Of a stretch of 39,395 nt of DNA, positions 7,363-14,617 are shown piece after piece. The position numbers were made by a program, and so were the translations under genes. Origin of the DNA: Chitinophagaceae bacterium (GTDB lineage Bacteria; Bacteroidota; Bacteroidia; Chitinophagales; Chitinophagaceae); assembly GCA_023251255.1 (NCBI GenBank), contig JAHEZD010000056.1, forward strand, positions 1 through 39,395, read 5' to 3'. Within the stretch, counting starts at the first letter, position 1, and each line of letters begins with the position of its first letter. Under the pieces are notes generated by a model. The model was not told the DNA's origin, did not search any database, and saw only the letters and a list, made by a program, of their open reading frames with translations.

Positions 7363-7503
7363 CACAGATGAAGCTGATTGAAACGGATGTATTGTTTCAC
7401 TTCATCCTGTTCCCTATTTCAAAGACATTCTTATTGTTTTTATTGACACTAAACCACCCCATGATAAATAGGCCTTACTGAAGCAATGCCTTTTCTATTA
7501 AAT

Positions 7504-7550
7504 GGCTTCGACAAGCCCGCCTGAACGGAACGGGCAGGCTCAGCCAGACA
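7504..7550. repeat. CTTCGACAAG module interrupted by a GGCAGG palindrome
   Basis: GGCTTCGACAAG (7504-7515) and CTCAGCCAGACA (7539-7550) are the two sides of the module. Between them sits a 23-bp insert (7516-7538) with CCCGCC at one end and GGGCAGG at the other. Confidence 0.65.
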
Positions 7551-7688
7551 CTTACTTACTGATGTTACGCAAAATTTCAAATACTGATGTCAGGTTGAGC
7601 TTGTCGAAACCTGTTTGGAAACTGAAATCGCCTTCGAGGGCCTCAGGCTGACATTATTCCTACAAGCTTTGCGTAACATCAGTTACTT
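7551..7688. repeat. MITE-like element with terminal inverted repeats
   Basis: A 138-bp non-coding element. ACTGATGTTACGCAAA near the left end (7558-7573) recurs as its perfect reverse complement near the right end. Inside are two inverted arms of the TGTCAGGTTGAGCTTGTCGAA module (about 7587-7610 and 7632-7652). The right part (CTCAGGCTGACATTATTCC through CATCAGTTACTTA) is shared with 993-1043. No transposase is encoded. It may be a miniature transposable element or a REP-like element; no clear target duplication is visible. Confidence 0.6.
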
Positions 7689-7764
7689 AGAACTTTACCA
7701 ACAAACTCAAATGCACACCCGCTTCAATCTACTCCCTATTCCCCTTCAGGGGTTAGGGGGTAAC

Positions 7765-7793
7765 AAAAAGCCTTCCTGTTTAGAGGAAGGCTT
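7765..7793 (-). terminator. Rho-independent terminator after a 20-residue ORF
   Basis: A 9-bp perfect stem (AAGCCTTCC at 7768-7776, GGAAGGCTT at 7785-7793) with an 8-nt loop and a minus-strand T-run (7765-7769). The nearest upstream candidate on this strand is the small ORF ending at 7823. Confidence 0.75.
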
Positions 7794-7822
7794 CAAACTG
7801 TTTATGTTGGTCATACAAACGG

Positions 7823-7885
7823 TTACGCAACTTCCTCCTGGGAGAATGTCTTCTTGGTAATCTTTGTATGTTTCTTTATCATCAT
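7823..7885 (-). CDS. Possible 20-residue basic small protein
   Basis: ATGATG at 7880-7885 opens a 20-codon frame rich in Lys and Thr (KKHTKITKKT), ending in QEEVA. What supports it is position: the stop lies 30 bp before a strong rho-independent terminator at 7765-7793 that no other gene explains. The transcript may equally be a small non-coding RNA. No family is recognised. Confidence 0.3.
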   Translation of the reverse strand: MMIKKHTKITKKTFSQEEVA

Positions 7886-7942
7886 TGCTGTGCGAATGTA
7901 GACGCTTAAATAATTTGTACCAAAAATTATTTGGCCCGGTAG

Positions 7943-8063
7943 TGACTCATTTTGAATATTCTTTCCTACAAAGAATGTCAGCCTGAGCCTGTCGGAGGCG
8001 TTTTATATGAGAAGCTATCGGTTTCGACAAGCTCAACCTGATACAAAAATTCAAAATGAGTCA
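7943..8063. repeat. 121-bp palindromic element
   Basis: The outer arms are TGACTCATTTTGAAT (7943-7957) and its exact reverse complement (8049-8063). Inside them are two divergent inverted copies of the module, TGTCAGCCTGAGCCTGTCGG (7977-7996) and TTTCGACAAGCTCAACCTGA (8022-8041). It resembles the 7551-7688 element in design but has unrelated outer arms. Confidence 0.65.
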
Positions 8064-8096
8064 TCACCTTTGGCCCACACCGACCTTGCACAAAAA

Positions 8097-8648
8097 TTAT
8101 TGTACGGTCAATGATTCAGTGGTAGTAAAATTGGCATATTCATTATTCACGGTGTAGGTAATCACAACGGTTCCATAAGCAACACCCGTAACGATCCCAC
8201 TCTGGTCAATTGTGGCAATGGTAGGGTCCGATGAGGTCCATGTTCCCCCAGCATAAGCATCACTTAATTGTATCAAGGTACCCACAGGTACCGTGTTACC
8301 ACCTGCTATTGGAACAGGGATTGAATTGGGCGATACAGTAACGGAGTCATAAACAGAAAAATTGGCACCATTGATACTTGCAGTGTAAGTAATAGCTGCA
8401 TTGCCTGCTTTAATGCCAGTTACTAAGCCTGTTTGCGTAACAGTAGCAATTGTTGGGTCCGAACTTGACCAAGCGCCCCCAGTAATCGTGTCGTTCAACT
8501 GGAGCGTTGCATTGACCATTACTGCACGGCCCCCGGTAATGGTATCAACAAGCGTTGGATTGGCCACAGCAACTTCATCTGTTGATTTTTTGCAGGCCCC
8601 GAAAAATAATGTTGCAATGAGTGCTAAGGATAGAAGTGTTTTTTTCAT
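8097..8648 (-). CDS. Lipoprotein with two Big2 (Ig-like) domains
   Basis: The start is the ATG at 8646-8648, which begins a lipoprotein signal with lipobox FFGAC (Cys19); the frame extends upstream but without a better start. The mature part, 183 residues in total, holds two tandem bacterial Ig-like group 2 domains (about 33-105 and 110-183). Each carries the SSDPTIAT core followed by GLVTG or GIVTG, then A-ITYT or VVITYT. Such domains act as surface adhesion or spacer modules. No catalytic domain is attached, so this is a short surface-exposed lipoprotein of unknown ligand. The two copies are close enough to indicate a recent internal duplication. Confidence 0.8.
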   Translation of the reverse strand: MKKTLLSLALIATLFFGACKKSTDEVAVANPTLVDTITGGRAVMVNATLQLNDTITGGAWSSSDPTIATVTQTGLVTGIKAGNAAITYTASINGANFSVYDSVTVSPNSIPVPIAGGNTVPVGTLIQLSDAYAGGTWTSSDPTIATIDQSGIVTGVAYGTVVITYTVNNEYANFTTTESLTVQ

Positions 8649-9017
8649 AAAAATTGTTTTTAGTTTTTTTATTGACATGGTTTTTTGAAAAAGTTTACTC
8701 ATTGCAATTACAAAAGTTCTGTTAACGGAATTGGGTAGCAGCCATGTTTTCGATTGACTAGTTTCAGGTATTTCTTTTCGCGTTCCTAAAACAAGGGTTC
8801 ATGGATAAAAAAAGCGCCTAGGACAGGAATGCATCCATTTGCTTTATGGTAAAGCATACAAAAAAGGTGATTTTCTTTTCACCGATTAGTTGTGGGGGAG
8901 TTTTTAGGCAGGATGTTATACGTATTGTTATTAAAGGGTAGGATGTTTTTCATAATCCGCATTTACTCTATTGTTACGATAGGCTCAATATAATAGAACA
9001 CTGTTGGCTTGAGTAAT
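8649..9017. other. Gene-free stretch without clear features
   Basis: No supported coding frame. It contains only a short GGTGA/TCACC hairpin at about 8870-8882 and AT-rich sequence, presumably including the promoter of the Big2 lipoprotein. I see nothing else. Confidence 0.5.
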
Positions 9018-9081
9018 CAATGTTTGCTCCGCAAACAAACTATTTGAATCTGCCTGCCAGTAGGCAAGGCTTGTTGAAAGC
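9018..9081. repeat. Second copy of the hairpin plus GGCAGG-insert element
   Basis: TGTTTGC-TCC-GCAAACA (9021-9037) is followed by TATTTGAA, a nested palindrome TGCCTGCCAGTAGGCAAGG (9051-9069) and CTTGTTGAAAGC. This is the inverted-orientation counterpart of 925-984, with the same order of parts and about 75% identity by eye. Confidence 0.6.
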
Positions 9082-9129
9082 GGCTTCCACAAGAAGTTTC
9101 AACAGTTAATAGTCAGGAAGAGAAGGGAC

Positions 9130-9969
9130 CTATAAATAAATGCCCCCACCGAAAGAGAGGAAATTATAATTTGGTGTGGCAATCTTCAACCGTTCATATC
9201 CTAGGGAAACAAAAAATTTCTTTTGATGGTATTTGGCCTGTACCTCAAACTGGTTCACAGGAAGGCCATTAACAGAACTCCATTTGATGGAGCTAAAAAG
9301 GCTGATGGGATGGGCGATAAAAATATCCGTATTGAAGCCTCCTGTAAAGCCAGCCTTGTTTACCCCATTGGCTACATAGTTCATACCCAAGGCCCATCCG
9401 AGGTTGAACTTTTCGAACCTGAGCCTATCGTAGCAAAAATTGATATCGAGCAGGGCCAGATTGGAATACTGTGCGGAAAAACTATTGAATTCCTTTAGCT
9501 GGATATAGTCCAGTTGAAAATGGAAATATTGGAATGGATGGATTTTCGCCCTTATATGGTTCCCGAATAAATCTTTATGGCTGAACAGGAACTGGTTATC
9601 TATATCTATCCTGAACCTGTTCCTAGCAGCGGTGCTGGAATCCGTACTTTCAAAATTCCCCGATGATTGATTGTAGTAGGGATACTTTGTAAGTTTACTA
9701 TGCAAATGGTCTTCGCTACCATAGCTACCAATAATGGAGTAATAGGTCAGGTACAAAAAAACGTCAGCTACCAAATCCCCAAATCCATTCCTGCATGGTT
9801 TCTCCTTTGGGGGGTTGGTTGAAGAAGGCGATGTATTGTTGCTTCCCGTATTCTTTGGGCTGCCTTTTTTCAGTTCTTCTTTTGATTGGTCTATTTTGGT
9901 TTGGGAAAATGTATTGGATGCAGCTATAAGAAAAGCCAGTAAAAGAATGGGTTTGAATATGGGTTTCAT
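9130..9969 (-). CDS. Probable outer-membrane protein, unknown family
   Basis: The ATG at 9967-9969 begins a signal peptide ending at about residue 23 (SNTFSQ); upstream in-frame codons are ignored. A linker of about 40 residues rich in S, T, N, P and K (KKGSPKNTGSNNTSPSSTNP) leads to a domain of about 220 residues with alternating hydrophobic strands and frequent F/Y. It ends FLSFGGGIYL, a typical beta-barrel terminus with a hydrophobic last residue. It is likely a small barrel or barrel-associated protein. I do not recognise a named family. It is transcribed alone; the nadR gene lies upstream on the same strand, beyond a 218-bp gap. Confidence 0.65.
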   Translation of the reverse strand: MKPIFKPILLLAFLIAASNTFSQTKIDQSKEELKKGSPKNTGSNNTSPSSTNPPKEKPCRNGFGDLVADVFLYLTYYSIIGSYGSEDHLHSKLTKYPYYNQSSGNFESTDSSTAARNRFRIDIDNQFLFSHKDLFGNHIRAKIHPFQYFHFQLDYIQLKEFNSFSAQYSNLALLDINFCYDRLRFEKFNLGWALGMNYVANGVNKAGFTGGFNTDIFIAHPISLFSSIKWSSVNGLPVNQFEVQAKYHQKKFFVSLGYERLKIATPNYNFLSFGGGIYL

Positions 9970-10187
9970 AATAAGTTCTATTAGAGTTGCAAAAGCTTTC
10001 AATTGCTGCACGTAGCAGTGAAGTCTTCGGAAAATCAAGCTGGAACATGAAGAACACTACGTTGTACCCTTTGTGGTTCTTTCTGTTCTTAGAAGCTGTT
10101 CGTTGTAAAACCGGCCCTCCCTTCAAGACCCTGCTAATACATATCAGAAACGAGATTTCTTCCTACGTTGCAATGATTGCAAAGGCA

Positions 10188-10784
10188 TCAAACCCCATCC
10201 ACAGCTTTGATGGCCGTATTCAACCTCTCTTCATAGGTTCCACTAATTTCAACCCATGGCACAGATTGGTTAATGAGTATATCCTTGTAAATCCTGTAGA
10301 GTTCCTGTCTTGGTTTTTCATCGGGGTATTCGCGCAATTCATCTTTTACCCAAGGCAAATCGATATTGCATAGCAGGTACAGGTCGTATTTGCGTTGTAC
10401 AATTTCGTCCAGTATCAATGTATGGCACTTGCCAAAAACATATTCGCACCAAACTTTCATCACGTACATGTCGGTGTCTATGAAGAGCAAAGGTGAATGG
10501 TGGGCAGACAATAGTGCTTTTGAATTCACATAGGTACCATCTTCGGCCATTGACCATTGACCTTTGACCATTGACAGTGCATCATCTTCCAACGCCAATT
10601 GTCCCTTGGCAATGGTTTCCAAATCCTCAAACGTATAAGCTGTTCCATGGGCCAACAAGTATTCCCTCGCAAATTCGCTGCACCATTCTGTATGGTAATG
10701 ATGCGCCAACTGCTGGCACAATGTGCTCTTGCCGGTACTCTCCGGTCCTATGACCACAACCTTCTTTATTTTTTGCTGCTCCAT
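10188..10784 (-). CDS. nadR: NadR-like nicotinamide riboside kinase
   Basis: AAA_28/NadR-type kinase that would phosphorylate nicotinamide riboside to NMN. The ATG at 10782-10784 is chosen, as it precedes the P-loop GPESTGKST (residues 13-21), giving 198 residues. Other family signatures are CSEFAREYL, FIDTDMYVMKVWCEYVFG and the C-terminal YPDEKPRQELYRIYKDIL. It lacks the adenylyltransferase domain of enterobacterial NadR. The start overlaps the end of tag by 19 nt, and pnuC, the transporter of the same substrate, is the first gene of the operon. The segment ALSMVKGQWSMAEDG, between the family blocks, is encoded by a heptanucleotide repeat (10547-10574) and looks like an in-frame insertion. 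Confidence 0.9.
   Translation of the reverse strand: MEQQKIKKVVVIGPESTGKSTLCQQLAHHYHTEWCSEFAREYLLAHGTAYTFEDLETIAKGQLALEDDALSMVKGQWSMAEDGTYVNSKALLSAHHSPLLFIDTDMYVMKVWCEYVFGKCHTLILDEIVQRKYDLYLLCNIDLPWVKDELREYPDEKPRQELYRIYKDILINQSVPWVEISGTYEERLNTAIKAVDGV
10547..10574. repeat. Heptanucleotide tandem repeat inside nadR
   Basis: Four consecutive 7-mers: CCATTGA, CCATTGA, CCTTTGA, CCATTGA. Because 7 is not a multiple of 3, each unit is read in a different frame. The region remains open, and the flanking NadR motifs stay in one frame. Confidence 0.85.
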
Positions 10785-11314
10785 GCCGGTTTGCTTTTCA
10801 TCAGTTTCTTGTAAATGGAGCAATTGGCATCATGTGCCCCTGGCAGGTAACCTGTACTCATTAAAAACTCGTTCACAATTTCTCCGCCTGTAAACTTGAA
10901 GGTCTTCTTGAACAACTTTGTCCACTCTTCCCTTGTTTTTGGATGGTGATGGTCCAGCCATTTTTTAAATGAGCCAAATTCTTTCTGCAGCAACAGTATG
11001 GTCCTCGCATTTTCTATAGCTGCATTTACTTTCAACTTGTTGCGTATGATGCCGGCATCACCCAGCAAACGCTCCACATCTTTCTCCTTGTACCCAGCTA
11101 CTTTTTTGATGTTGAAGTTATGGTAAGCTTTCCTGAAGGTTTCCTGCTTGTTCAAAATGGTTGTCCAGCTTAAACCTGCTTGGTTTATTTCGAGTACCAG
11201 CCTGCAAAAGAGCTCATCATCATCTTCAATGGGAAAACCATAATGATTGTCATGGTAAACTTTGTGAACATTCTGTTCATCGTTCAATGTTTGTATGTAA
11301 CTACAATAGGACAT
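10766..11314 (-). CDS. tag: DNA-3-methyladenine glycosylase I
   Basis: Removes 3-methyladenine from alkylated DNA, starting base-excision repair. The true start is the ATG at 11312-11314 (MSYCSYIQ), giving 182 residues as in the family; the longer open frame upstream has no Tag homology. Zinc-site residues are visible: C4 at the start, H21 in VYHDNHYG, and H and C in GAHDANCSIY near the end. The core motifs EINQAGLSWTTILNKQE, DAGIIRNKLKVNAAIENA and FKFTGGEIVNEF are complete. It lies 32 bp after pnuC and overlaps nadR by 19 nt, so the three genes are probably one transcript. Confidence 0.96.
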   Translation of the reverse strand: MSYCSYIQTLNDEQNVHKVYHDNHYGFPIEDDDELFCRLVLEINQAGLSWTTILNKQETFRKAYHNFNIKKVAGYKEKDVERLLGDAGIIRNKLKVNAAIENARTILLLQKEFGSFKKWLDHHHPKTREEWTKLFKKTFKFTGGEIVNEFLMSTGYLPGAHDANCSIYKKLMKSKPAWSSKK

Positions 11315-11346
11315 ATTTTTGAAGTTTATCTGTATAACAATTTGTG

Positions 11347-11979
11347 TTACCTGTGTTGCGCCTTCGCTTTCTGCATCCATGAAATTAATCCTGCAAAAGC
11401 CATGATTAATAAGATGACATACTGCACACTGGTAAAAACCAATGTTTTTACAAAGTACAAGGGTATGCTTGCTGTGTTGGTTGCTATCCACCACCACCAG
11501 CTTTCCACTTTTTTCTTTGCCATCAACCACATACCAGTGTACGCTGTGGCGCTTGCAAAAGCATCGGCCCAGGGGATGGCCCCTTCTGCAAAACTCCTCT
11601 TGGCAGCAGTCAGTGCAAAAAATATTACTATATAAAATACTGCAAAGAAAAGTAGCTGTTGTATCCATTCTCTCCGGTTGCTGTAAGTGATGTGCAACAC
11701 AATTTCATGCCTCAATTTGTCCTTTCTTGTCCACAACCACCATCCATAAATGCTCATTACTGTGTAATAAAAGTTCACACTGGCTTCACCCAAAAGGTGG
11801 AACTTGAAGCTGATATAGATATAAATAACCGTATTGACCAACCCAACAGGATAGACGAGAATATTTTCCTTCCTGCTGTACCAAACACTGGCTATGCCTG
11901 CAAACACGGCCACATACTCGTACCATGTGGTTTGCTTCATGCCATCCAGGAACAGTTGAAAAAATTGATGCCCATCCAT
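11347..11979 (-). CDS. pnuC: Nicotinamide riboside transporter PnuC
   Basis: Integral membrane carrier for nicotinamide riboside, facilitating uptake that is trapped by NadR phosphorylation. The ATG at 11977-11979 (MDGHQFFQ) is chosen, giving 210 residues; in-frame ATGs at 12012 and 12036 would extend it but lie in the promoter region shared with osmC. The family signature WYSRKENILVYPVGLVNT is present, as are about seven membrane helices and the aromatic VESWWWWIATN region lining the substrate path. It is first in the operon pnuC-tag-nadR. No riboswitch or NadQ/NrtR-type site was recognised upstream. Confidence 0.93.
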   Translation of the reverse strand: MDGHQFFQLFLDGMKQTTWYEYVAVFAGIASVWYSRKENILVYPVGLVNTVIYIYISFKFHLLGEASVNFYYTVMSIYGWWLWTRKDKLRHEIVLHITYSNRREWIQQLLFFAVFYIVIFFALTAAKRSFAEGAIPWADAFASATAYTGMWLMAKKKVESWWWWIATNTASIPLYFVKTLVFTSVQYVILLIMAFAGLISWMQKAKAQHR

Positions 11980-12055
11980 GTTACAATAAATTCCGCTAAA
12001 GATAACCAGCATGTAATTTGCAATGCCTAATTTCATCCAATAAAATAAATACAAC

Positions 12056-12469
12056 ATGATACGTAACGCTACTGCCGTTTGGAACGGCTCCGGAAAAGAG
12101 GGCAATGGTAACCTGACCACGCAAAGCACCACTTTGAACAAGACACAGTATTCTTTCAACTCCCGCTTTGCAGAAGGCGTGGGAACAAACCCAGAAGAAC
12201 TGGTGGCTGCTGCCCATGCTGGCTGCTTTACCATGAAACTGAGCTTTGTGTTGGGAGAAGCTGGTTTTACCCCTGAAAGTTTGGAAACCAAATGTGAAAT
12301 AACTTTTGAAAACGGTGTCATTACCAAGTCGCACCTGATTGTTACTGGGAAAGTGCCCGGTATTGACGATGCAAAGTTCCAGGAGAGTGTAAAGAGTGCG
12401 GAGGCCAATTGCCCGATCAGCAAGTTATTGAACACGGCCATCTCCAGTGAGGCCATATTGGTAGCTTAA
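12056..12469 (+). CDS. osmC: OsmC-family peroxiredoxin
   Basis: Thiol peroxidase of the OsmC/Ohr superfamily, reducing organic hydroperoxides in the cytoplasm. This 137-residue protein has both redox cysteines: C57 in EELVAAAHAGCFTMKLS and C119 in AEANCPISKLL. The early glutamate (E48) and arginine (R37) of the active site fall in SRFAEGVGTNPEEL. The sequence pattern fits the OsmC branch better than Ohr. It is divergent from pnuC (76 bp between starts) and ends before a hairpin terminator at 12482-12526. Linkage to the repair enzyme Tag suggests a stress context, but that is only positional. Confidence 0.93.
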   Translation: MIRNATAVWNGSGKEGNGNLTTQSTTLNKTQYSFNSRFAEGVGTNPEELVAAAHAGCFTMKLSFVLGEAGFTPESLETKCEITFENGVITKSHLIVTGKVPGIDDAKFQESVKSAEANCPISKLLNTAISSEAILVA

Positions 12470-12481
12470 TAATAATAGTAT

Positions 12482-12526
12482 AAAGAAACTGTTGCATTTC
12501 GGAGATTTCCATGTGACAGTTTCTTT
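12482..12526. terminator. Hairpin terminator between convergent genes
   Basis: Perfect 11-bp stem AAAGAAACTGT / ACAGTTTCTTT with a 23-nt loop. It lies just after osmC and just after the small minus-strand gene at 12549-12686, so it may serve both. The T-rich stem ends substitute for a long T-run. Confidence 0.65.
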
Positions 12527-12548
12527 GATTTTATCAGGCCCGGTAAAC

Positions 12549-12686
12549 CTATTTCGCTTTCTTCTTCTGCATCATGCCCCTGATGGCAAATACCGCAATT
12601 ACCACCAATGGCAACCATGCCATGATATAAAACCCCGTACTGCTGCTTCCTACTTTGTTTATTGTTGAATCGGTTAATAAAAACAT
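12549..12686 (-). CDS. 45-residue single-helix membrane protein
   Basis: ATG at 12684-12686 to TAG at 12549-12551. The protein has a polar N-terminus (TDSTINKVGSSS), one strong membrane helix (about 20-37, MAWLPLVVIAVFAI) and a basic tail (RGMMQKKKAK) that would place the C-terminus in the cytoplasm. It ends 22 bp before the convergent hairpin terminator. The amphipathic gene-like layout supports a real small membrane protein, although no family is recognised. It could be a small subunit of a larger membrane complex, but no partner gene is adjacent. Confidence 0.55.
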   Translation of the reverse strand: MFLLTDSTINKVGSSSTGFYIMAWLPLVVIAVFAIRGMMQKKKAK

Positions 12687-12800
12687 GTGCTGGTTTTAAC
12701 GGGGGATGAAAATATGATTAAAACTGTTTACTTTTAGTTGTTTCATTAAACCAAGGGTGTAGCTTACCGTCCCAACAAAAATTTAACCCAACCCTGTAAC

Positions 12801-13721
12801 ATGTTCAAACAGACCAAAGCTTGCTTGCTATTATTGCTCATAACGTCACTAACAGCATCTGCACAAGACAAAAAAGAAGAAGCAAAAGATTCATCCAGGT
12901 CCTACTTCAAAGCAGAAGGGAACTTTGTAAACAGTTCTGTTTATCTGGGCAGGAAGGATTCCCTTACATTACCCTATATCACGCCATCCATAGGCTATTA
13001 CAATAAAAGCGGCGTGTATGTAAGTGCCTCCGTGGCCTATTCCACATCAGACAAAAGGATAGATTATTTTTCACTGGACGCAGGTTACGAATTTGATATC
13101 AGCAAGAAATTATCGGGCAGTGTGTATGGCAACAAAACCTTTTACAATGACAGCAGCAACAATGTATCCAGCAATATTGGTGGAAGTATGGGTGCAGGAT
13201 TGACCTATGATTTTGATGTGGTGCAATTCCATACAGGCTTTGACCTGTCATTTGCCAGCAAACCGGATTACGGAGTGAACTTTTCCGTTGCCCGTTCATT
13301 CTATTTGGGCGAGGATGGCAAGCAATGGACCGTTTCACCAAGTGTGGTAGCCAATTTCAATACCCTTAATTTCTATGAGGACTATACCAGCAAAACTGCG
13401 GGAAAGAAGCAGAAAAAAAATCCATTGGTTACTTCCGTTACTTCGACTACCACCATCACAAATAAAAATGCCAATACACTTACTTTGATGGATTATGAAA
13501 TAAGCATCCCAGTTAGCTATGACACCAAAAAATGGGGAGTCTACTTCACACCAACATTGGCCATTCCACAAAATGCCATTTATACAAGTACCACTTCTAC
13601 CATCAAGTTCAGGAACCCGGCAACACCTACGCAAACTGTAACCACTAACAGTACCCCTGATTCCGAAAAAAAACTGACCAGTCATTTTTATGCGGAAGTG
13701 GGCGTGTATTTCAAGTTTTAA
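12801..13721 (+). CDS. Secreted beta-rich outer-membrane protein
   Basis: This 306-residue protein has a signal peptide ending near LTASAQ (about residue 22) and a short charged DKKEEAKDSS spacer. The rest is rich in alternating aromatic strands and ends GVYFKF, a beta-barrel-type C-terminus. It has no recognised named domain. Its pattern resembles the protein at 32223-33044: YLGRKDSL versus YFGRVDSL, then a strand pair with NKSGVYVSASVAY versus KNGLYATGNFIF, then DAGYEFD versus EAGYRFP. The two are therefore likely distant paralogues. Its stop codon lies one base from that of the convergent gene. Confidence 0.6.
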   Translation: MFKQTKACLLLLLITSLTASAQDKKEEAKDSSRSYFKAEGNFVNSSVYLGRKDSLTLPYITPSIGYYNKSGVYVSASVAYSTSDKRIDYFSLDAGYEFDISKKLSGSVYGNKTFYNDSSNNVSSNIGGSMGAGLTYDFDVVQFHTGFDLSFASKPDYGVNFSVARSFYLGEDGKQWTVSPSVVANFNTLNFYEDYTSKTAGKKQKKNPLVTSVTSTTTITNKNANTLTLMDYEISIPVSYDTKKWGVYFTPTLAIPQNAIYTSTTSTIKFRNPATPTQTVTTNSTPDSEKKLTSHFYAEVGVYFKF

Positions 13722-13722
13722 C

Positions 13723-14559
13723 TTAAGCCATTACAGCTACAAGGTTCAAAGCAGTTTCTGCCAAAACAATATTCCCCTGTATTGCAATAAAAGGCTTTGC
13801 CTCTTGGGGAGTTATCCCTTTGGAGAAAAGTTTCCACGTAATACCTGGATCCATAACAATTGTTGAAGAAATACGATGAACCCTATTTTTCGACAATTGC
13901 CATTTATTGTTAGCCCTTGTAACAAACCATTCACCACCGGCATCTGAAGTGACCCTTATTTGAACAGTAGCCCCCTCATCTGCTATTGTATTCCTAAAAG
14001 TATATGGCATGCCCTGCATGAACGTATCAATAAAAGGGTAGAATAGCTCTTTGGTAATGAGGCCTTCTTTGCCAACAGCATCCCTTATCTGCTGTTGATG
14101 GATGAACTTCTCCGTGTATTCCCTAGCTACATGGAACCAGTTGTCCGATTGTTCCTCCCCGGCCCAGGCAACACTGAACATGGCTTTTTCATATGGTGGT
14201 AAAGAAGTTATTGCTTCCATGAATTCCCCACTGGTTGATTGGAGCAATGCAATAATCATTTGGGGACTTGCTCGCTTCATGGTATCTACCCAATCAGCAT
14301 TCAGCTTGTTCAAATAATCAATAAGGTCCTTATAGGATTGAATATTTGCTGGGGGACCTGGCAAATACCTGTCCCTTTGAATGGAAACACCACGAATATT
14401 GCCATCCAGCAAATGGGCAGCAATATCCTTCACTGTCCAAAGCTTTGCAATGGTTGGCCTATGCCATTCTTCTTCAGTGAGTGATGACAGGAGCTCGATC
14501 AGTTTATCATCCAGTACCTTAAACAGGTGGTTTACTTGAATAGGAGGGGCTTTTTCCAT
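13723..14559 (-). CDS. MDMPI/DinB-fold metal-binding protein
   Basis: This 278-residue protein has an N-terminal four-helix domain of the mycothiol-dependent maleylpyruvate isomerase type: WTVKDIAAHLLDGN with H49, and REYTEKFIHQQQIRDA with E150 and H154. These reproduce the His...Glu-x3-His metal triad. The C-terminal part (about 190-278) is SCP2-like in pattern. Enzymes of this fold use a thiol cofactor; Bacteroidota are not known to make mycothiol, so the true thiol (bacillithiol, glutathione or none) is open. It ends one base from the plus-strand gene and shares no operon. Confidence 0.7.
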   Translation of the reverse strand: MEKAPPIQVNHLFKVLDDKLIELLSSLTEEEWHRPTIAKLWTVKDIAAHLLDGNIRGVSIQRDRYLPGPPANIQSYKDLIDYLNKLNADWVDTMKRASPQMIIALLQSTSGEFMEAITSLPPYEKAMFSVAWAGEEQSDNWFHVAREYTEKFIHQQQIRDAVGKEGLITKELFYPFIDTFMQGMPYTFRNTIADEGATVQIRVTSDAGGEWFVTRANNKWQLSKNRVHRISSTIVMDPGITWKLFSKGITPQEAKPFIAIQGNIVLAETALNLVAVMA

Positions 14560-14617
14560 TAAATTGTTCTTTTGTACCAGTTAACAGGTCGAAGGTATTT
14601 AATACCGATGCCACGGG

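Noticed and set aside
11315-11668. Long N-terminal extension of the tag frame
   Set aside because: It overlaps pnuC in another frame, has no Tag similarity, and the ATG at 11314 matches the family start.
11980-12456. Upstream extension of the pnuC frame
   Set aside because: It runs antisense through osmC, which has intact redox cysteines; PnuC features begin at 11979.
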